NCBI GenBank assembly: GCA_006538405.1
Contig: BJKQ01000017.1
Location: 558,001 to 622,000, forward strand
DNA from: Hansfordia pulvinata
Lineage: Eukaryota > Ascomycota > Sordariomycetes > Xylariales
Direction: 5' to 3'
DNA: 64,000 bases
This document shows, piece by piece, positions 1 to 11,319 of this stretch. The position numbers were made by a program, and so were the translations under genes. The notes beneath the pieces are model-generated. The model had not been told where the DNA came from. It was given only the letters and a program-made list of their open reading frames with translations, and made no database searches. The first letter of the stretch is position 1. Every line of letters starts with the position of its first letter.

Positions 1-1610
1 AGTTTTCGTTGTACAGTATTAACGTGTTGACCAGGCCATCGGTAGCTCGCAGGTGTATCCGAAAATGAACAGGTCAGCCTCCTACTAACTTGCACTTTGC
101 TCGGGATCCCCCCTGATCGGGCTATTCCGAAGAACAACAACGGTCATCGGACAAGTCCGAACGGTCCAGTCTTGAGAGACCGGCAGGAGTCGGGTCTGTA
201 CAGGTACGAGTAGGCTACAATCGCAGTCACAGCCGTGTTCGCCAATCAGGAGTGCGGCATTCGGTCGGTTCGGTTCATGGAAAAGCCGCTCAGTGGAACC
301 CTCCGGCTGGGGCCGGCAGTCCGAAGTTGGACTCGCAGCTTGCAATAATACGAGTAGCGGACTGGTCCGTGAACATTTCTTGCTCGTGCCGTCGACAGGA
401 GCCGGCCAAAGGGGACGCTTGCTTGCACACCTGCTGGGGAGGACGGAGCAAAGTGTCGCAGTCTGAGCGGGGAGGCGAATGCCGGCGGGACACAGCACCA
501 GCTGCCACCTGTCTCATGGCCCGGTCCGCATGGCCTTGAGCGTGGGAGGTCTCACGTCGGGCTGAGGCGCGACGGACGGTGATTTGCCGACTCGGGTAGG
601 CGGGTGATCGCGATCAAGGGCAGTCGGAGCTGCTGCCACCGCTGCTATTGGATCAAGCCCGCGCGCCGGCAAGGTCGGACAGGGGAGTGCCTCACCGTAG
701 CCAGTTGTGGTAAAGCCCTGGGGTGGAATTGGCGGGCTGGGATGCGGGATAAGTGCCTGCAGGGCTCATGACCAGTTGCCCCATCATACCAACCAGATCA
801 GAGAGGGCCACGGGGCAGACAGAACAGCCGGTCCAGTTGCAGAGGCGAGACCAAGCAAGCATGGCCATTGCCTCCAGGTTGCGAATGAATACGAGTGCCT
901 CCGTGGGTGATCACCTTTCCACCGATCCATACCTTCGGTAGGCACGGTAGGTGGTAGGTACCTACCTACCTGAGGCAGGTATGGAAGTTGTCTGGGTGAC
1001 GTTGACGTGGACGGGTGAGGTAATAAGAGCGCGCAGTAGGGGCAAGACGAGGCAATTTTGGGAGAAACCGAGGTGATGAAGAGTGACGAGAATAAACCAA
1101 GCCAAGCCATGATGGCAAGCAAAGCGAGGCGAGGCGAATCGACGAAGCCTGTGCAGCAGCGCTGGGCCCCATGGAACCAAGCTGGCAAAAAGTCTTGACT
1201 GGCGGGAGGTTCTTCAAGCCAAAAAGCCACCTGGGCAGCAACGACCGGGCTGCACAGCATTCGAGGTACGCGGTACGCGCCTGGATCATATGCGCAGATG
1301 TATCTGCAGGTGTCCCGCAGGCCGTGGAGAAGTCTGGGGGCTGCGCGGCGTGGTAGTAGATCTACTCCATGGTCAGCCCAAAGGTACGGGCCTCTAGTAC
1401 CCCGATCGGCCCCGGCTGCCGCAGGGTGCCCGTACCCTGCCGGTCTGCTGTACCAGCCCGGTACGTGGATCCGCGTACCTATCTGCTGCCGCCGCCGCGA
1501 GGTCCTCCTGTACTCCGTGAGAAGTACCGTGTTTTTTTCCCTTTTATCGATTGCCTCTGTTTTCCGCAACTCTCGCCCGGCTCTCCCTCGCCATCCCATC
1601 CTCCCTTCCA

Positions 1611-1620
1611 AGATAAAATA
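1611..1620 (+). promoter_or_regulatory. Candidate TATA-like element of the OGDH gene
   Basis: The stretch AGATAAAATA lies in a pyrimidine-rich region about 130 nt before a good splice donor (1748) and about 550 nt before the OGDH start codon. Its position fits a promoter if the leader contains an intron. This is inference from base composition only. Confidence 0.3.
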
Positions 1621-1747
1621 CCTCAAGACTTACTCCGCCACTCTTTTCTTCTCAAGCTTGTTCTCGTTGCGAGATTGAGCTTCAGGAGCGTCGGTGGAGC
1701 GTTATCCCGTTCCAAGTCGAATCCGTCTTGACCGTCCCTACCAGCTG

Positions 1748-2155
1748 GTGAGTCTGCGCCAAGTCCCCTTGCCTTGCTCTGCTCTGCGCATCCCGGCGCA
1801 CTGTTGCCCAGTCGAAATACACCACAAGCCACATCATCATCGTCATCACCTCTGGCATCGCATCCCCAGCTTCGCCATTGCCGCGCTCTCTCGCTACACC
1901 TCGTCATTCTCTCTCTTGGCCGGTTGCCCTGCTCCTTGCTCGCACACTGCCTCCTCGCTCACAGTTGCTGTTCGCGTGACTCACTTTCCACATTATCACG
2001 CCCCGATTAACAGATCGCCCTTTGTTGTGGTCATTGTTGCCGTTGTTGTTGTCATCCTACCCACCACCAATTTACCGCAGAAGGAGCCTTTTCTGCCGCC
2101 CCGTACTGACCACCGCTGCTATTCAGCTAGCCTTTCTGGCTTGCGCAAATTTCAG
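1748..2155 (+). other. Possible 5' leader intron of the OGDH gene
   Basis: A consensus donor (G|GTGAGT at 1748) and an acceptor in a pyrimidine-rich context (TTTCAG ending at 2155, 11 nt before the ATG) could define a 408-nt leader intron. An alternative acceptor, ATTCAG, ends near 2125. Long leader introns are common in highly expressed fungal metabolic genes. Without transcript data this is a candidate only. Confidence 0.35.
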
Positions 2156-2166
2156 GTCCCGTCACC

Positions 2167-5100
2167 ATGCTGAGTCGCTCCCTTCGGAGTGCTGGCGGCA
2201 AGCTCTCCAGAGCCAGCTGCCAGACATCCCTCGCCGCCGCGTCCCGCGCCTCGAGATGCTACGCCACGGCCTCTGCCCGCCGCCCTCTGGCTCTTGCCTC
2301 CCAGAGGAGGTATGCCTCGACCGACACCACCACGACCGGCGCCCCGTCGCCCAACGACAACTTCCTTTCTGGCAGCACCGCCAACTACATTGACGAGATG
2401 TACATGCAATGGAAGGAGGACCCCGAGAGCGTCCACGTCTCTTGGCAGGTATACTTCAAGAACATGGAGAGCGGTGACATGCCCATACAGCAGGCTTTCA
2501 CCCCGCCGCCCACTCTGGTCCCGGGCGCCACTGGTGGTGTTGGTCCCGCCGCCGCCGGTATTCCCGGCTCCGGCTCGGACGTGACCAACCATCTGAAGGT
2601 CCAGCTGCTCGTTCGCGCATACCAGGCCCGCGGCCACCACAAGGCCAACCTCGACCCTCTCGGCATCCGCAACCAGGCAAACACTGGCACTTTCGACGCC
2701 GTCAAGCCCAAGGAGTTGACCATGGAGCACTACCAGTTCACCGAGAAGGACCTCGACGAGGAGTTCTCCCTCGGCCCCGGCATCCTCCCTCGCTTCAAGC
2801 GCGAAGGCCGCGAGAAGATGACCTTGCGCGAGATCATTGACGCCTGCGAGCAGATTTACTGCGGCTCCTACGGTGTCGAGTTTATTCACATCCCCGACCG
2901 CGCCAAGTGCGACTGGCTGCGCGAGCGCGTTGAGGTCCCCCGTGCCTTCAAGTACTCCATCGACGAGAAGCGCCGCATCCTGGACCGTCTTATTTGGAGT
3001 TCCAGCTTCGAGTCTTTCTTGGCGACCAAGTACCCCAACGACAAGCGTTTCGGCCTCGAGGGCTGTGAGACCCTGGTGCCCGGTATGAAGGCTCTGATTG
3101 ACCGCAGTGTGGACTACGGAGTCAAGGACATTGTCATTGGCATGCCTCACCGTGGTCGTCTCAACGTCCTGAGCAACGTCGTCAGGAAGCCCAACGAGTC
3201 CATCTTCAGCGAGTTCGCGGGTACCGCCGGCGCCGAGGACGAGGGCTCCGGTGACGTCAAGTATCACTTGGGCATGAACTTTGAGCGCCCCACGCCGTCT
3301 GGAAAGCGCGTCCAGCTGTCGCTGGTTGCCAACCCGTCGCATTTGGAGGCCGAAGACCCCGTCGTGCTGGGCAAGACGCGCGCGATTCAGCACTACAACA
3401 ACGACGAGAAGACGCACCGCTCTGCCATGGGTGTGCTGCTGCACGGTGACGCGGCCTTCGCCGCCCAGGGTATCGTGTACGAGTGTCTGGGCTTCCACTC
3501 TCTGCCGGCCTTCTCGACTGGCGGTACCATCCACCTGGTCGCCAACAACCAGATCGGCTTCACGACTGACCCTCGCTTCGCGCGCTCTACTGCCTACTGT
3601 ACCGACATTGCCAAGGCCATCGACGCCCCCGTCTTCCACGTCAACGCCGACGATGTCGAGGCTGTCAACTTTGTCTGCCAGCTTGCCTCCGACTGGCGCG
3701 CCGAGTTCCAGAGCGACTGTGTCATTGACCTGGTCTGCTACCGCAAGCACGGCCACAACGAGACCGACCAGCCCTCTTTCACCCAGCCTCTCATGTACAA
3801 GCGCATCGCTGAGAAGGAGTCTCAGATCAAGATCTACCAGGACAAGTTGCTGCAGGACGGTACCTTCACCAAGGAGGACATTGACGAGCACAAGCAGTGG
3901 GTCTGGGGCATGCTTGAGGAGAGCTTCGCCGCGTCCAAGGACTACCAGCCCACTTCTAAGGAGTGGACCACGTCAGCCTGGAACGGCTTCAAGTCGCCCA
4001 AGGAACTGGCCACTGAGATCCTCCCTCATCAGTCCACGTCTGTCGACCGCAAGACCCTTGAGCACATTGGCGAGGTTGTTGGCTCGGCCCCCGAAGACTT
4101 CCACCTGCACCGCAACCTGAAGCGCATTCTTAACAACCGCACGAAGACCGTCACCGAGGGCAAGAACATTGACTGGTCCACCGCCGAGGCTCTTGCTTTC
4201 GGCTCTCTCGTCACCGAAGGCCACCACGTCCGTGTTTCCGGTCAGGACGTCGAGCGTGGTACCTTCTCCCAGCGCCACGCCGTCTTCCACGACCAGGAGA
4301 ACGAGAAGACCTACACGCCCCTCCAGAACATCAGCAAGGACCAGGGCAAGTTCGTCATCTCAAACTCGTCTCTCAGCGAGTTCGGCGCGCTTGGTTTTGA
4401 GTACGGCTACTCGCTGTCTTCTCCCAATGCCCTCGTCATGTGGGAGGCCCAGTTTGGTGACTTTGCCAACAACGCTCAGTGCATCATCGACCAGTTCATC
4501 GCCTCGGGTGAGGTGAAGTGGGTGCAGCGTACCGGTCTCGTCATGTCGCTTCCCCACGGCTACGACGGCCAGGGACCTGAGCACTCGTCCGGCCGTCTCG
4601 AGCGCTACCTGCAGCTTTCCAACGAGGACCCCCGCATTTACCCCAGCCAGGACAAGCTGGACCGTCAACACCAAGACTGCAACATGCAGATTGTTTACAT
4701 GACGGAACCCTCCAACCTGTTCCACGCCCTGCGTCGCCAGATGCACCGCCAGTTCCGCAAGCGTAAGCCCCTTTCTTTCCTGCTTCCATTCTCTGACAAA
4801 TGATACTGACATTCTCCCAGCCCTCATCATCTTCTTCTCCAAGTCCCTCCTCCGCCACCCCCTGGCTCGCTCCAGCATTGACGAGTTCACTGGACCCGAG
4901 GCCCACTTCAAGCCGCTCCTGGCCGACCCCGCCCACCAGTCGGGCGACATCAAGGCCGCCGAGGAGATCGACCGTGTCGTCATTTGCAGTGGTCAGGTCT
5001 ACGCCGCCCTGCACAAGTACCGCGCCGACAACAAGATCGACAACGTGGCCATCACCCGTGTCGAGCAGCTCAACCCCTTCCCCTGGCAACAGCTGAAGGA

Positions 5101-5365
5101 GAACCTGGACACCTACAAGAACGCCAAGACCATCGTGTGGGCGCAAGAGGAGCCGCTCAACGCTGGTGCCTGGAGCTTTGTTCAGCCCCGCATTGAGACT
5201 CTTCTCAACAACACCGAGTTCCACGACCACAAGCACGTCATGTACGCCGGCCGCAACCCTTCGGCCTCGGTCGCCACCGGTCTTAAGTCCCATCACAAGA
5301 AGGAAGAGGAGGAGCTCCTCCAGACTGCTTTCAGCGTTACGCAGGACAAGCTCAAGGGCGAGTAA
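2167..5365 (+). CDS. kgd1: 2-oxoglutarate dehydrogenase E1, mitochondrial
   Basis: Thiamine-diphosphate-dependent E1 subunit of the 2-oxoglutarate dehydrogenase complex. It decarboxylates 2-oxoglutarate in the TCA cycle in the mitochondrial matrix and passes the succinyl group to E2. Exons are 2167..4762 and 4821..5365; the 58-nt GT-AG intron splits a proline codon (RK-P-LIIFF). The product is 1046 aa, close to yeast Kgd1. The first ~50 residues are rich in Ser, Arg and Ala without acidic residues, as in a mitochondrial presequence. Family landmarks seen are [10 protein letters not shown] near residue 322, [10 protein letters not shown] near 426, [12 protein letters not shown] (cofactor/Mg loop) near 459, and [13 protein letters not shown] near 796. 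The C-terminal part continues uninterrupted across the intron to TAA. The start is the first ATG with a good context (TCACCATGC) ahead of the presequence. The gene converges on the tRNA-modification gene at 6126-9663. No damage is visible. Confidence 0.97.
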
Positions 5366-6125
5366 ATAGGACGGCCAGAGCAAAGGTTCACGGCTCACAG
5401 CGAAAGCAAATTTCAAGCCGAGCTTGAAAGACCCCGGACACCCGGCGACGGAGCCGTTTGTATGTGTTTGACAACTAGATCGAAGCACTGCCCCGCTCTG
5501 CCCATCTGTTGATGTAAAACGAGAATTGAGCAGAAGAAACTGGAATAATGATGGGTCGGGCCGGGCAGGGCAAGGGGGGTTAATGGCTGTGTTGATGTGC
5601 CAGATCAGGATGCATTGGTACGGCGAATATTCCCCATTGTTTTGTCAGTGTTTTCATTGTGTGTTTTGAGGTATATTATATAACATGATGAGAACCCGGT
5701 GTTTTATGACTTTCGAACGATAGCTCTTGGCTCACATGGCTGTGAAACGAACCATCGCGTGTCGACGTCTCGGGTGTGGTCAACTCGTGGCTCAGCCCAA
5801 CACGTAGAGCTAATGCAAGAGGTGTTACCGTCACAACGATGCCTGCCGTGCAGATTCAGCTTCTTAGCCAACTGTTTTTTTCGATCTTTTCCGCAAATCT
5901 GCGCCCCCTGTCTGTCAGAGAGTTGATCCATCTCCGCTTCTCCTCCCGCTATCTGTCGAGAATCATCCGGCTTCTTGCCCGCCATTGCATCAACCGCGGT
6001 CTTGTGCCTGATCCTCCCGCAAGGTCGTTGACCGCACCTGAGCCCATACCAGAGGTAGGACGTGTAACGATTCCATTGCACCTGTCTCCGTCCTGTCATT
6101 CCTTGGTTTCATTGCTCAGCTCAAC
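5366..6125. other. Convergent 3' intergenic region
   Basis: This region lies between the 3' ends of the OGDH gene (+) and PPM2 (-). It holds the two 3' untranslated regions and is locally AT-rich around 5640-5700. No open frame with a recognisable product is seen. Confidence 0.6.
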
Positions 6126-9100
6126 CTACTCGCCCGCCTTGCTTGCCAGCTCATCCGCCAGGCGGCGCAGATAGAACTCGCGCACGTCGGCGGGGACGGC
6201 CGCGGTGTTGAAGGCAGCGGCCAGGCGCGCAATATCCTGGCGGCCCTTCTCGTACGCGGCCAGGTCTCGGTTGCCGTAGACATCGCGACCGGGCGCGTAG
6301 GCCGGGTCGTCGAGGCTACGGAAGAAGACGTTGACCGCGATGCCGAGGCTGCCTACTGCGGTGGCGGTTGTGTTGCCGTCGCTGGCTGTCTCTGGTTGCT
6401 GCTGATGCCGCTGATGCCGCTGAGGCACATGGGGTTCTCCGGCGTGTAGCCACAAGGGAGGCAGGTAGAGCACGTCGCCAGGCTTCAGAAGTACCTCGTG
6501 CGGGCGCGTCGATGGCGGCAGGGTCGAGGCGGCAAGGGCGCGGAAGACGTCGAGGCTAGAGCTCGAGGCGCCTGGCGCGAAGGATAGCTGCGTGACGTCC
6601 GAGGGGGGAAGAGGACCATGCGCTTGGCGCCGGAGACCTGGCAGTAGAGGTTGGCCATGACCTGTGGCACCGTCAGGGCCATCATCAGCTAATTTCGCCT
6701 TGGAATTGGTGAGGAGAACTAGGGCTGGCAGGTGGAGGAAATGACTGGAGGCAAAAGCGTCAGGGATGAGGGGACATACGTCGTAATGCAGCCACATATT
6801 GACAGGCCCGGACAGGCGAAGCACAGAGCTAAAGGCGTTGTCGCGAGCGAGCGCGAGCTCGTCCGGCAGCCTGAAGTCGTCGGCCAGCGACGGATAGTCG
6901 GTCTGCAGGTCCGCGGGCCGGTCCGTGGGGCGCTCGTCCGACAGCGCGCGCAGGTACAGCTTCTTGCCGGCCTGGATCTGCCGGACAAGGTCGGAGAAAG
7001 ACTTGGTCACGTACGAAAAGTTCTTGGCGTTGAAGTCCATCTGTGGGCTCGTCGCCTCGTGTACCACAACCTGACGTGCGCGTAAAGTTAGCCGCATGTC
7101 CGTGCCTGGCCGTCGACGTCGATGCTCTCCTTACCTGTCGCTCATCGCCGACCTTCTCCGCGAGGTAGTCGCCTGTCCACAGAGAGGTGCACGCTCCCAG
7201 GTCGCACCCTTCAATCACGACCGGCTTGCTGGCCCTGACTATCCCATCGAAGTCGGCCCTGCTTCCCACCTTGACCCTCGGAATGGCTGTCTTGGCCGTG
7301 CTTTGTCTTGCCTGGCTGGACAGATGGTTACCGGACGCATCTCCGCCCGTTATATCTGTCGCTCTCAGAAACGCCCAGACAGCCTTTTCTGGGTTATCAG
7401 ATTTGGCTGAGGAGCCATCGATGCTAAGAGTATAGCACCCTTGATTCCAATAAGTGCCCATTGAGAAGCAGGTGGCGCCACCGCCCATCACGACGATGTG
7501 GCTGTCGTTGGTGAGCACACAAGACATACCCACCAGTAAGGGGCGTGGAGTGTCGGATTTTGCTGCACCATACTTATTCCTCATGCCACGGATCAATGCC
7601 TGCGAGCCCGTCACATGGAATGTGAGCACTTCGCGGGTCTCGTCGAGCAAGTTGTCTCCTATGATACCACCAAGAAGGGCATATCTCTTTGGGCCAACAG
7701 GTAGGACACTGGCGCCAAAGCGGTTGAGAAGAGCCGCAGGGGCATGTCGAGCTTCATCGCTTCCCTCTGGACCCTCTATATACCCTGCCGTCAAAGGGGA
7801 GAAAGTGATCACGGGCGGCCCATTTACGGGGATCAAAAGGTCCCAGATGAGAGTTTGTCTCGTCACAACTCCAGTGGCATCGATTCCACCAGCCAGAAAC
7901 CCGCGGTAACGAACACTGCCATCATACACCCCGTCCTGGTCGAAACAATGGTGTATTTCGTCAAAACTCTGAAGGATGTGGCCGAATGTTGGCTGCCAAC
8001 TCCCTGGGGTAATACGACATTCTGTCCAGCCCAGTCCAGGGCGCAAGATGAGGCAGCCCTCAAAGATGGCAGATGCGCTGGTCCTACCTCCAAGCACCAG
8101 GGCTATTCTGGAGCGTCCAAGCCGCGTGGCTGCATGGCGATACAGTGGGTAAGGAATGTCGTCAATCCGGGTCCAAGTATTCGTGGCTGCTTCGTGGATC
8201 CAGGAGTCTTTCAGCCCCGTGGAGGGCGAAGTTCTGCCCCCCACCAGAAGACTACCGTACGGTCCCAAGTCTGTCATCGTCTGGCACATTCGGCTTGGCG
8301 GGCCAGTCCGAGCTGTCCGAACGTGGTCGACGTGGGGATTCGGGCTGTACAGGTCGTGGGATCTCAATCGGCTGTTAGGACCGAGTCCGTAGGCGTTGGC
8401 CGCAAGTGAGTCGCCAAACTCGTTGGAAAGAGACATCGCGGCGCCAAAACGTCGTTGTCCCTGGGTGCTCTTGGAGGGGCTGAATCGCACCGGCATGGAA
8501 TCATGTGCCGCCGTGGGAAAATATATCTTTTGCTTGGGCGCCGGTATTGACGCATCCGCGTACCCGTTTCTTGCCGAGACAACACAGTAGTGGCCGGCAA
8601 AGAGCGCGAACTCTTCCCATTCGTCAAATGGCTCGACTTGATCGAGGTCGGCCCGCTGCTGAGCAGAAATCCAATCGTCGTGGGACCAGAGCTCCCACAG
8701 ACTTTGCACATTGGCATGGTACCAACCCAAGCGGTGGAAGCGCGTCGCCTGTGAATATAGCGTAGGGTATGCAAAGACAGACTTCAGCTGAGTCTTGAGC
8801 TTGTCAAAGTGGCGCAGCATTGTCTTTGCAAAGGGGTGGTCGGGTCCATCGGGAAGGATCTGCTCGAGGAGGCAGAATTCGGTCTGACCCAGCGTGCTGG
8901 CCCAGCGAATGACAGCGTCGGCCCCCTGGGTCTCCATGTATGTGATGGAGACCTCGGCGACGAACAGGAACTCGCAGTCGGGGATGTTGACAACTCTGGA
9001 CAGCGCCGATTCGATGCGTGCCAAGTCGCGAAGATCGCACCCTATCTGGACGTACTGGTCGCTTTGCAACGGGATATCATCGTGTCCGGACTCGCAGACA

Positions 9101-9663
9101 CCAGAGAGTGGCGAGAGAAGCTCGGGTGTTCCCTGGACTATGGCCGTCTTCTTGCGGATCAAGTCGGGGAAGTCGATGTCTACAAACTTGACTCCGGCAC
9201 AGTGATCCTGGTATCTGGTCATACACTGCCACGGGAGCACGTCACTGATCACAGGTCAGCGAGGGCAGAGAGGACATGTCAAATGCACACAGACCTGCCA
9301 CAGCCCAAGTTGACGACAGTCTTGGTCTTATCAGAGGGGCGCTGTAAGAAGCGACGAACCGAGACGTCTATCACATGAAGCCTGAAGTGATAACCCCTGT
9401 TGATAAGAGGAGAACGACGCTGGAACTTATTGACGAAGAAGCGGAAGAAGTGAGGCTCGTGGGGGTAGTAGATGCGCTCAACACTTCGCTTGGAGACGAT
9501 ACTACTGCTATTGGTCTGGAAGAGCCGAGCTCGCATTAGAAAATCTGGTCCGAGATGACAGTTGCAGAATCGGCGGCGGGGCGTTTTGACGTACGGCCAT
9601 GACAAGATCGTCCTGCGCCAACTCTTTCGCCGAACGACCTGGCCGTTTGCGAGGGGCACCCAT
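6126..9663 (-). CDS. ppm2: tRNA wybutosine-synthesizing protein 4 (methyltransferase-Kelch-JmjC), with an apparent -1 frameshift
   Basis: Ortholog of Ppm2/Tyw4, which performs the last carboxyl methylation and methoxycarbonylation of wybutosine at position 37 of tRNA-Phe. Minus-strand exons are 9663..9595, 9515..9295, 9244..7135, 7070..6780 and 6661..6126, all with GT-AG introns of 50-118 nt. They give about 1075 aa once one base is allowed for. The leucine-carboxyl-methyltransferase part carries NLGCG at residues 92-96 and continues SDVLPWQC. Kelch-like glycine-rich repeats (LLVGGRTS, LVLGGRT, ALLGGI, VVMGGG) fill roughly residues 330-650. The JmjC part has Fe-binding HYD at 895-897 and a second His in LPPLWLHAGE. 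In exon 5 the frame breaks at 6603-6608: the sense strand has six C where seven keep ...VLFPP-SDVTQLSF... in frame. Without that base the product ends near 6485 and loses the distal JmjC half. The short first exon was chosen because its 23 codons (MGAPRKRPGR...) join in phase to TNSSSIVSKRSVE. Confidence 0.9.
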
Positions 9664-11319
9664 TCTGTATTCTGCAGAGATTCAGGAAGAGCCTGCAGTG
9701 AAGGGGGCACGGAGCTATGTGATGGAGAGGCCGGGTGCCCTTGAAGTCGTCATGAGCGTGCATGTAGAGGAGGCTTTTCAAGAAAAGCCAGACGTCTGAC
9801 GAGACGTGGACTTGCGATTGGGTGGTGTTTTCTGTGGAGCGATATGCACATATTCAAGTTGTTGGTGGGGGAGAGTCTGCAAGCGTAGAAGATGGTGATG
9901 AGGGTGAGGGATAGATGGACTGGAGGGTCTAGGAAAAGGCACCCAGAAGCAGGTGGAATTAAAGAGGTACAAGCCCTAGAGCAGGTGGCCCAGCTTAACA
10001 CATGCAATGTTGCATGTACTCGTACCCGTGAGTACTGCAGTGCCTAAGGTAATCCATGAACTACATGTACTCGCCTGAGGTGCCTTGGACTGTGCCAAGA
10101 ATTGGATAGCATGGAAACCATTAAAGAAACCACCTCATATCATTGAAGATGCCAGGAGACAACAGGAGTCATAATAGACCCTTGCATTTACCAGGGGAGA
10201 ATGGCCATAGCTTCTGGACTGTATGCAGCTTGCGGATGCATTGGCCAATTATGTAAGTCTTGGTTCTGCTAATAGATCACATGCATGCCTTGCTCTGCAA
10301 ACACAGCCACCCAGAGATGGGCAAAGCATTCACTACAGAGTACTTTAAGGTGATCTTAAGAGACCCTGGTCTGCTCAGTACTCAGAGGTGCTCCAGCGAT
10401 CGTTCATCAGCATTCAATTCATGGGATAGATCAGAATGAGGTGTTGGCTTATCCAGAGTTTCAATACTTGTATGCTTAAAGCTTCATGCTGTTCTACATA
10501 CAGCAAAACAAATCCAGACACAGAGCTTAAGAGGTGGTCAGATCCATGTGTACAGCAACCTGCCTATAAGGCATGCGCAGGTGGTGACCCTGCTGTACCT
10601 CTTAGCTTTAGTCCAAAGCATCTGATGTCTGCATCCCGTCCTGCTAAAGGTAGCACTGGAGTCCTGTTTAGGAGGTAGCCTTAAGGGCGGGCTACATCTA
10701 ATCCTGTACTTGATGATCTCATCTGCAGGCAGCTATCTTAAATGTACATAATTATGTACCTAGATATGTATCTTAGACATCCATCCATGTACCTAAGAGC
10801 TATCTGGCCGGGCAGGCACAGCAGCACGGCTGTCTGCAGGTCACTGCCCTTTTAAGTGCACACCCAGGATCACAGGCAGGCAGAGGCAGGTCATTCACTG
10901 CCGCGACTGCCCGATCAACACATGTAGTCACTGGGTCAGACAGACCGGGTTCCCCAGCGCAACATTGACTGGGCTAAGCTCCTGCCCATTGCACTCCCAC
11001 AGCCTTGACACCATCACCAACCCCTCCTCTATCTCCTCCTCCTCCTCCTTGGCCTTTAACACCTCTGTGCCTCTGCTGTACTGGATATGCCCCACGCCTG
11101 CACACATGTCATCAGCCCTCTACCTCATTAACTGTTGCCATTACTGCACATCCACCAGCAGTCGGCCAGCCCAGCCAGGTCTGCCACCAGCAGCTGGTAC
11201 TTATTGAGCTTTAATCCCAATCACCTCCTGGTCCGCCTCGCATCTCTGCTCTCCTTGTCACAACCATCACCACCACCCTTCAGGCTGCGTCGCCACCTGC
11301 CTAACCACCAGCTGCAACC
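9664..11319. promoter_or_regulatory. Divergent intergenic region between PPM2 and ATG18
   Basis: This shared upstream region of two divergent genes is 1.66 kb long. The half near ATG18 is pyrimidine-rich with a CTC-rich microsatellite at about 11024-11050. One TACTCGTA word is at 10017-10024, and the stretch 10735-10790 is AT-rich with TACCTAGATATGTA-like sequence. No gene is seen. Confidence 0.55.

Larger units (their letters stand above)
1..2166. other. Upstream non-coding region of the OGDH gene
   Basis: I see no supportable gene. Open frames here have no recognisable domain and no intron-exon logic. Visible structure is a nested GGTAGG/CCTACC palindrome cluster at about 947-980, two copies of the word TACGAGTA (205-212, 349-356) and a pyrimidine-rich stretch from about 1520 to 1720. 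The last part probably holds the promoter and leader of the 2-oxoglutarate dehydrogenase gene that starts at 2167. Confidence 0.6.

Noticed and set aside
784..1626. A 280-codon minus-strand open frame before the OGDH gene
   Set aside because: It has no recognisable motif, runs through the GGTAGG palindrome cluster and pyrimidine tract, and has mixed low-complexity composition. I read it as non-coding.
2152..3891. A 579-codon open frame antisense to the OGDH gene
   Set aside because: It mirrors the GC-rich third positions of the sense gene, has a low-complexity translation (Val/Leu/Gly/Asp-rich) and no domain. Similar shadows occur opposite RPA190 (37299-38462, 39087-39872, 39986-41146).
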